This document shows positions 57,395 to 64,000 of a DNA stretch of 64,000 bases, piece after piece. The number at the start of each line of letters is the position of its first letter. Within the stretch, counting starts at the first letter, position 1. Origin of the DNA: Eretmocerus hayati (Eukaryota > Arthropoda > Insecta > Hymenoptera > Aphelinidae); contig CM056744.1 of the NCBI GenBank assembly GCA_029851415.1, positions 119,630,838 through 119,694,837 on the forward strand, in the 5' to 3' direction. The translations under genes were made by a program, and so were the position numbers. The notes under the pieces were generated by a model, which was given only the letters and a program-made list of their open reading frames with translations, did not search any database and was not told the origin of the DNA.

Positions 57395-59245
57395 ATGAGG
57401 CAGACAACTTTGTACATTGCTCTGGGTAAATAAACTTTGTTTTCAATCCATACTCAATTCATCCAGATTCTGATGTAATACATCTTTTTTGCATACGGAT
57501 ATTTTCACTCATTTATGCGCGGTATTCGCTAACTTGTCTCTATAATTGAACTCAGCCAAGTTTTTGGTGCACGCAGCCAAGTTCTATTGTGATGATAATC
57601 CTGAGATCTCGATCATTCTGGTTATGTTGATAGCTTCGATTTTCGATCCAAACTCAGGCGAAGCATAGAGTGCAATTTAGTTTCACACCTTCTCCATTTG
57701 CACAATTTGTCATGAAAACTACATTTATGAGTACGTGGCAATGTCATTTGTTTCACGTGATGATGAGGAAAAAAGACGTCGCCACGAGTATTCAAATATG
57801 AGATTATGTAGTAATTCTTGGCCTAATGTGCCTGGAATATTCTTGTATTGCGAAAATAGGTCAGCACTAGATCGATGAGTGATTCGGAAATCTGGAGGAG
57901 ACATTATTGGAATCGGACAAAGTACGGCTCTCAAATTCTATTGAAGAAAATTTACTCTATTTCAAAATAGTACATTCAGCGCAACCCCGAAAATCGCGGC
58001 CCCTTTCTGTGTGCCACGGGATTCACCGGTGGAACCAATTTGATGGGAATTTGATAGGTGTCAATGGACAGTGATTATTCGCTCACGGGTTTCACCGGTG
58101 GAACCAATTTAATGGGAATTTGATCATTTAATATTATGACTGTCGAATTACACTTTTGTAGATAGTTGTCACAAACACGTGTCATTTTAGACTGATATTG
58201 ACATTTCGATAATCTCAAAGTGAATCTATACCTCAAGACCGCAGACTTTGGATAACTGGATATATCTATCTAGATCATGAGGGAGAACATTGCTGATTTG
58301 AATTTGAGGCAAAGTTGCAGAGATTATTATTATACGAGATTGATGATGAATAAATATGTACAACTGTGGGGAATAAGGCCTAAATATGACGGAAAAATTT
58401 CCATCCTTAGCGTTGTAATTTTCATCAGGTTGTGCATGAGATATTCCCGAGGAGACTTGTTGAGGAGTAGTTTTTTATCATGAAACACGGAATCTTCGTC
58501 AAACGTTATTTGACAATATTTTAGAATTGGAGAATTCATCTGGAATTTGATCTGGAATAAGCGCTTGATTAGTGTGCTGAGATATACGAGCTGCGCTATA
58601 TGACTTCGATGAAGAATGCGTTTGTGTTGAGCTTTTTGGCAGAATGTTTACTCTGTTCATATGTCTTCAAATCAAGATACAATTCGCAGACGACCATGAT
58701 CGTTCATGCAAATACTCTATATCTATTCTTAACTGGGATCTTTCACTGTTTGATGTAAAACCAATGAGTTAATACTTTTCCCAGCCTTAGGCTTATATCT
58801 TGTCGCACTGTACGTGAATGCAGCTCCTGAGTCAGTACCGGAGATCAAGAATCCCGATTGCCTTTGCCCAACTACTGACGATATAAACGAAGTCTGCGCA
58901 AGTGATGGACAAACTTATGTTAACAAGTCCGAATTCGACTGTGCAAAGGAATGCAAAAGAACTGGTAGGTTTTGAATACTTTCCACAGTTCCGTTACCTC
59001 AAATACTGACTCTTCATCAAGAGAATCTATAGCTTTTCACCGTACTTTTTGTTATACCGAGGGTATTAACGACCCAATAATTTGAAAAAAGTCAACAACT
59101 TCAAAGTAGCCATTCATTCGATGATCTCACAACTATTGGGAACTTTTGGGAGATAACGGAAATTTCGTTTGCAGATGCCAACTTCGTTGGTGTGGGCCCA
59201 TGTTCGCAGTATACCCAGGAACAGATCTCAAAGAAACAGGACTAA
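57395..59245 (+). CDS. secreted single-domain Kazal-type protease inhibitor
   Basis: Exons 57395-57425, 58785-58964 and 59175-59245 (31+180+71 nt, 93 residues), phase-1 introns throughout. Donors are gtaaat and gtaggt; acceptors are ttttcccag and cgtttgcag. Exon 1 encodes MRQTTLYIAL. Exon 2 continues the hydrophobic segment to a VNA-AP cleavage site like that of the four-domain protein. The domain is CLC, loop PTTDDINEV, CASDGQTY, NKS in place of canonical Cys4, CAKEC, then FVGVGPC and a 15-residue polar tail. Exon 2 has a second in-frame AG six bases downstream (58789-58790), so two isoforms differing by two residues in the signal peptide are possible. An ATTAAA follows at 59392. It points away from the other single-domain gene, 3.2 kb upstream of it. 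The family role is inhibition of extracellular serine proteases; the target is unknown. Confidence 0.85.
58015..58125 (+). repeat. two-copy direct repeat in Kazal intron 1
   Basis: cacgggattcaccggtggaac and the following ~25 bases are repeated about 68 bp later (58084) with few changes. The caccggtg core recalls the piggyBac-like MITEs, but no ends are visible. Confidence 0.5.
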
Positions 59246-59391
59246 ATCTATGCAGAAGATGTTTCTATGCATGCAGGGGGGGGGGAGATTTCCTCCAGAT
59301 GCAATCGTATGTGGGAGATCAGATGATCCAATAAGTCAACAGATAAAATAATTTATCAGATTCTACATATCTGTACCTTGCTTGTGCAATG

Positions 59392-59397
59392 ATTAAA
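59392..59397 (+). terminator. poly(A) signal ATTAAA of the plus-strand Kazal gene
   Basis: Common hexamer variant about 147 nt after the TAA at 59243-59245. An overlapping gataaaata lies earlier at 59342 and could serve instead. Confidence 0.45.
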
Positions 59398-59994
59398 ATC
59401 ACTCTTTCTCAAGTTTGCATAGACTCCTTGCCTATAACTCTAGTTTACACCAAATAGATGCACGAATGAGAGAGAGGATTTCTATCACGGTTGAGCCACT
59501 CAAACGAAATGCCTCTCAAATCAGTGCCTTATCTGCGATGTCGAAGTTGAAAACAATTGCAATTACCCATCTAAAACATAAAATTCTATGAACATACATG
59601 ATCATCGAATCTATGGATTTCATGATCACATATGATCATGCTAAAATCGGTTTCAAAATTCTTATAGTTCCGAAAACTTGTCATAGACTGTTTTGAAACT
59701 GGCCCAGCATCAATTCCTAACAATATTGACCGCACATCTCCCACAGAATTTGTCTGCAAGTCGATCTCGTACTATGGCAGGGTAAAATGGTGAAAGAGAA
59801 AAAAAAGTTCTGATATGAATTTTCATTGAAATCACATTCAGTTCGTACAATTACACATTTGGATACGAAATTCATTCATGAGGTATTGCAGAAGATACTT
59901 TCCGTGGAATTTCCTCGCAAAAATGATTCAGCTGTGGTTATCAAATTCGTCGAAAAATCAAACAAATTACGTACGAAGAAATGGAGAAGTCAAA

Positions 59995-60096
59995 TACCGT
60001 ATTTATCCGAATGTAAGCCGCATTTTTTCTACCTATTTTAGGCTTTCGAAAAGTGGGGTACCGCTTGTACGCGGGTGTGGCTTACACTTGGGGCCG
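59995..60096. mobile_element. remnant of a TACCGTATTTAYYCGAATGTAAGCCGC element
   Basis: taccgtatttatccgaatgt at 59995 and a complementary tgtggcttacacttgggg near 60078 form the imperfect ends of a short hairpin. This terminus is a word I associate with widespread animal MITEs. Degenerate, with no target duplication. Confidence 0.4.
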
Positions 60097-60392
60097 TTAA
60101 CCATTCTGCGTAAACACCGAAACGCACCAAACTACTTGACTTGACGACATGAGGCCGTATGAGAGTCGTTTACCACACGGAGCTCAACATCTGCTTCGTA
60201 TCTTCATCACTAGATGGCAACCTTATTTTATGGTTGTTTTACCAAATTTTCAATGTTAACCCTTCTTTAACCTGATGTCAATCCACCCATATTTCAATGG
60301 TGTCTGGGACAGGTCTCTCTTCGTCTCACTGACGAGCACAAGGGGGATAACAGGGCGAAACACACACTCACTAACACATACTTTTCTCACAG

Positions 60393-60608
60393 TTTTAGAA
60401 ATCCATTACGGTGTAGAGACAAGGATGAAAACTATCATCAGCTCTGCATTTGAGACTGACGGTGAAATTGAAGTTGGGTTCTTGATATCTCCCCGATGGT
60501 TCTGTGGCTCTACAGGGGATGTATGTTCCCCAGACAATCAGAGTGACGGAAGCTCTGTCAAGAATTCTTGCTTCGATAAGCAGTGCCTCGCAATTCGACC
60601 GTTCTTCC
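60393..60608 (+). pseudogene. possible decayed Kazal exon
   Basis: After a good acceptor (ttttctcacag, 60382-60392) the frame is open in phase 1, as in all Kazal exons here. It contains CGSTGDVCSPDNQSDG and, after SSVKNS, CFDKQC. The 14-residue gap between the VC and next Cys is exactly that of the six real domains, with D-N at the positions of the GSDN box. But the Cys2-Cys3 gap is six, the CxxxC has one extra residue, no GPC exon follows, and the frame runs straight into the 612-bp repeat. It is either a relic or chance. Confidence 0.25.
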
Positions 60609-62444
60609 CATCATATATGTACTTTAGTCCTACTAGGCTGAAAAGTCAATCTCACTAGACCGATTTTGCTATGCTTTTTTCGACCTTTTGAATACCGTAA
60701 ACCGCATTCTATCTCTCGCGTGACTCGAGATATATGAATTTTATTGGCACAAGACCAAATGAAATTCTAGACAAAAAAGGAATTGAGGAGGTATCCTTCT
60801 CCTTACGTTGTCAGATATGTAATAGGTGCTTATATGGTAGCACCTCTGGAGCATCTTTACCAGCTCCTTCGGCCTCCGGGACAGTGCCGTCTTCCGCAGG
60901 TGTGTGCGCGATGTCTGGTTGAGTGTGGTCTTGACCTCGTCGAGGACTCTGGACATATTGCCAGGGTGAACACCCTCTTCGCCGATAATCACCTCCAATG
61001 CCACTCGTGTTGCTTCGAGAGCATCAGGGGTTATATTATTACGTAGTTGGTAATTAAAGCTGCGGGCGTTCACCGGCACATATCTCTGTAATATGCCGAA
61101 AATAGCAGACCTGGAGTATTTTGGCTAACTCCAGGTTCTTCAGGGCCCCTGGTGCTTTTCTCAGGTTGTCAAAAGATTTTGTGGTCAGTATAGGTTTTAC
61201 CTCTTCCTGTAGTTGGACGCCATCATATATGTACTTTAGTCCTACTAGGCTGAAAAGTCAATCTCACTAGACCGATTTTGCTATGCTTTTTTCGACCTTT
61301 TGAATACCGTAAACCGCATCCTATCTCTCGCGTGACTCGAGATATATGAATTTTATTGGCACAAGACCAAATGAAATTCTAGACAAAAAAGGAATTGAGG
61401 AGGTATCCTTCTCCTTACGTTGTCAGATATGTAATAGGTGCTTATATGGTAGCACCTCTGGAGCATCTTTACCAGCTCCTTCGGCCTCCGGGACAGTGCC
61501 GTCTTCCGCAGGTGTGTGCGCGATGTCTGGTTGAGTGTGGTCTTGACCTCGTCGAGGACTCTGGACATATTGCCAGGGTGAACACCCTCTTCGCCGATAA
61601 TCACCTCCAATGCCATTCGTGTTGCTTCGAGAGCATCAGGGGTTATATTATTACGTAGTTGGTAATTAAAGCTGCGGGCGTTCACCGGCACATATCTCTG
61701 TAATATGCTGAAAATAGCAGACCTGGAGTATTTTGGCTAACTCCAGGTTCTTCAGGGCCCCTGGTGCTTTTCTCAGGTTGTCAAAAGATTTTGTGGTCAG
61801 TATAGGTTTTACCTCTTCCTGTAGTTGGACGCCATCATATATGTACTTTAGTCCTACTAGGCTGAAAAGTCAATCTCACTAGACCGATTTTGCTATGCTT
61901 TTTTCGACCTTTTGAATACCGTAAACCGCATCCTATCTCTCGCGTGACTCGAGATATATGAATTTTATTGGCACAAGACCAAATGAAATTCTAGACAAAA
62001 AAGGAATCGAGGAGGTATCCTTCTCCTTACGTTGTCAGATATGTAATAGGTGCTTATATGGTCGCACCTCTGGAGCATCTTTACCAGCTCCTTCGGCCTC
62101 CGGGACAGTGCCGTCTTCCGCAGGTGTGTGCGCGATGTCTGGTTGAGTGTGGTCTTGACCTCGTCGAGGACTCTGGACATATTGCCAGGGTGAACACCCT
62201 CTTCGCCGATAATCACCTCCAATGCCACTCGTGTTGCTTCGAGAGCATCAGGGGTTATATTATTACGTAGTTGGTAATTAAAGCTGCGGGCGTTCACCGG
62301 CACATATCTCTGTAATATGCTGAAAATAGCAGACCTGGAGTATTTTGGCTAACTCCAGGTTCTTCAGGGCCCCTGGTGCTTTTCTCAGGTTGTCAAAAGA
62401 TTTTGTGGTCAGTATAGGTTTTACCTCTTCCTGTAGTTGGACGG
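60609..62444. repeat. tandem triplication of a 612-bp unit
   Basis: catcatatatgtactttagt starts copies at 60609, 61221 and 61833; each ends with ctgtagttggacg. The copies differ at only a handful of positions, so the duplication is recent. On the minus strand each unit holds the same 112-codon frame (60741-61079, 61353-61691, 61965-62303) beginning PVNARSFNYQLRNN if GTG is counted, and containing VIIGEEGVHPGN. There is no ATG at its start and I know no protein like it. The unit also contains a part-copy of the 271-bp monomer found at 62445-63140. Confidence 0.9.
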
Positions 62445-63140
62445 CATTGCCAAGGTGAACGCCCTCTTGGCCGATAACCGCCCTCAATGCCACTCGTTTT
62501 GTTCCGAGAGCATCAGGGGCAATATCATCACGTATTTGATAATTGAAGATCCGGACGTTCACCGGCACATATCGCCCTCTCCGGAATATGCTGAAAATAG
62601 CAGACCTGGAGTATTTTGGCTAACTCCAGGTTCTTCCGGGTCCCTGATGCTTTTCGCAGGTTCCCGTTTGATTTCTGGTCTAGTGTGTGTTTGACTTCTC
62701 GGAGCAGTTGGACGACATTGCCGTCGTGAACCCCCTCTTGGCCGATAATCGCCCTCAATGCCACTCATTTTGTTTCGAGAGCATCAGGGGCAATATCATC
62801 ACGTATTTCATAATTGAAGATCTGGGTGTTCACCGGCACATATCGCCCTCTCCGTCATATGCTGATAATAGCAGACCTGGAGTATCTTGTGCTGACACCA
62901 AATTCTTTCGGTTCCTTGGTGCCTTTCGCAGGTTGCCCTCCGATCTCTCATTCAGCATGGGTTTCATCTCTTCGATCAGTTTGACGACATTGCCATCTTG
63001 AACGCCTCTTTGGCAAAGTATCGCCCTCCATGCAATCCGTTTTCTTTCGATAGCATCGAGACAATATCACTACGTAACTCATAGTTGAATATACGGGCAT
63101 TCACAGGCACATATTGCCTTCTCCGTAATATGCTTAAAAG
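62445..63140. repeat. 271-bp tandem repeat of unknown family
   Basis: The word acMggcacat recurs at 62296, 62561, 62832 and 63103, giving periods of 265, 271 and 271 bp. Minus-strand translations of successive monomers are similar (PVNVRIFNYQIRDD, VIGQEGVHLGN, NLELAKILQVCYFQH). Since 271 is not a multiple of three, the frame shifts at each junction, so it cannot be one continuous repeat protein. Conservation at the peptide level, with several synonymous-looking changes, hints that the monomer once derived from a coding sequence. Confidence 0.75.
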
Positions 63141-64000
63141 GACGAAAGCTAAAGTTATGACGGATGCACTACCTTGGCATATTATGAGAAGCAGTCCTTG
63201 AATAATCCTCCACTGTTCCCAGAAAATCTAGGAATATCTCTGAATTTATTCCTATTTTTCTGAAGACTCTCTGATGTGCTACAAGATGTGCTTTTTCCAC
63301 ATTAATTGAACATTTTACATCATGGTTTGGAAATCTAGATCAAAAGGCGCGGTAGCCCCTTGCTGGCGAGTATTCATAAAAGAAAGACTCGCAGAACTGC
63401 CGTAGCCTTATATACACCAAGTTGGGGTTTATTAACCTCTTGTCCTGCCTCTATTATAGAATATTATGGATTCCTGCGCTTATCAGCCACAATGAGCCCC
63501 AATAATCGCGAGCTCAGTCACTTCTCTATCGAAATGGCCAAGCTCGCTTCTCTAGCGTCGATGTATGAGCTAATAGCATTGACTTGACCAGACACCGTAC
63601 AATTTATCAAATTGGGCTTTGGTGATTCCTTTTCTCATTCATGACCTGAATGCTCAATAGCTACTCATCCACTATTTAACTTCAATTTCCTCTCTTAATA
63701 TCATGGAGTAAGGTTTCAGAGAAAATGGTGTTGAACCTCAAATTCGAGAACTTTGGAGTAAATTGGCACTTGTGGAAGCATGGTGGTTTGGTAGTCCAAA
63801 GCAAGATGATGTGATGATAGGAGTTCCATTAAATAGGAATCTTATCCGCCGCAGTCTCTGTGACTCTCTGTTGTGAATCATTTTTTGCAACAGAAAAAAA
63901 AGTGAAATTTATCCTAAGAGACACAGAGAATTATCAAGAAATCCGTACATTGTGCGAGGCTACAGTTTTCCATAACCAAGTGATATAAAATAACGGCCAT
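63141..64000. other. nothing recognised to window end
   Basis: AT-rich sequence; the open frame at 63360-63587 on the plus strand lacks splice or motif support. Confidence 0.45.

Overview
The window looks like animal, most probably insect, nuclear DNA. It is AT-rich and gene-poor, with short coding exons, consensus GT-AG introns, TATA boxes and AATAAA/ATTAAA poly(A) signals. It is heavily colonised by transposable elements of families common in arthropods. No bacterial, phage, CRISPR, rRNA or intact tRNA features were seen. Species assignment is not possible from sequence alone; Hymenoptera or a related order is only a guess.

Genes: I could assemble three secreted Kazal-type serine-protease-inhibitor genes from splice signals. 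(1) A minus-strand gene from 39119 down to 13561 has nine coding exons, 864 nt and 287 codons plus stop. It encodes a signal peptide and four Kazal modules, each made of a 165-nt exon plus a 39-nt exon (56 nt with stop in the last), all with phase-1 introns. (2) A minus-strand single-domain gene at 54229-53551 has three exons and 86 aa. (3) A plus-strand single-domain gene at 57395-59245 has three exons and 93 aa. All six domains share a non-canonical cysteine layout: the usual fourth Cys is Ser or Gly, an extra Cys lies four residues after the usual fifth, and the reactive-site loop is two residues longer than in ovomucoid. A possible decayed relative lies at 60393-60608.

Layout: 0-12 kb is gene-free and holds MITEs (TA-flanked CACTGTAA family, a GGGGGGCCC palindrome, a piggyBac-type and a hAT-type MITE), a SINE-like piece and a minisatellite. 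12.3-17.1 kb holds LINE debris: a decayed reverse transcriptase, an ORF1-like fragment, and a 5'-truncated LINE with a (GATA)n tail that itself carries a pogo-like MITE. 17.4-26.8 kb is a TA-flanked element split by an 8,389-bp inverted repeat. That inverted repeat has Transib-like ends (CACTATAC/CACAATAC termini, CGACG target duplication) and arms built of ~175-bp satellite monomers; it lies in a 13.7-kb intron of the four-Kazal gene. 27.5-30.7 kb holds Kazal modules C, B and A. 31-39 kb holds degenerate tandem arrays, a pogo-like 2-kb element and a ~1.95-kb foldback. 39.8-42.2 kb holds two TIR elements. 42.4-48.3 kb is a structurally complete, young copia-type LTR element whose interior has no recognisable gag-pol and is saturated with YAGATG. 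48.3-60 kb holds the two single-domain Kazal genes and more MITEs. 60.6-63.1 kb is a recent triplication of a 612-bp unit joined to a 271-bp tandem repeat of unknown identity.

How it fits together: the only coding function I can support is a small cluster of secreted Kazal inhibitors, expected to block extracellular serine proteases (digestion, immunity, venom or saliva; the tissue cannot be read from DNA). Everything else recognisable is repetitive DNA, much of it inside the introns of the four-domain gene.
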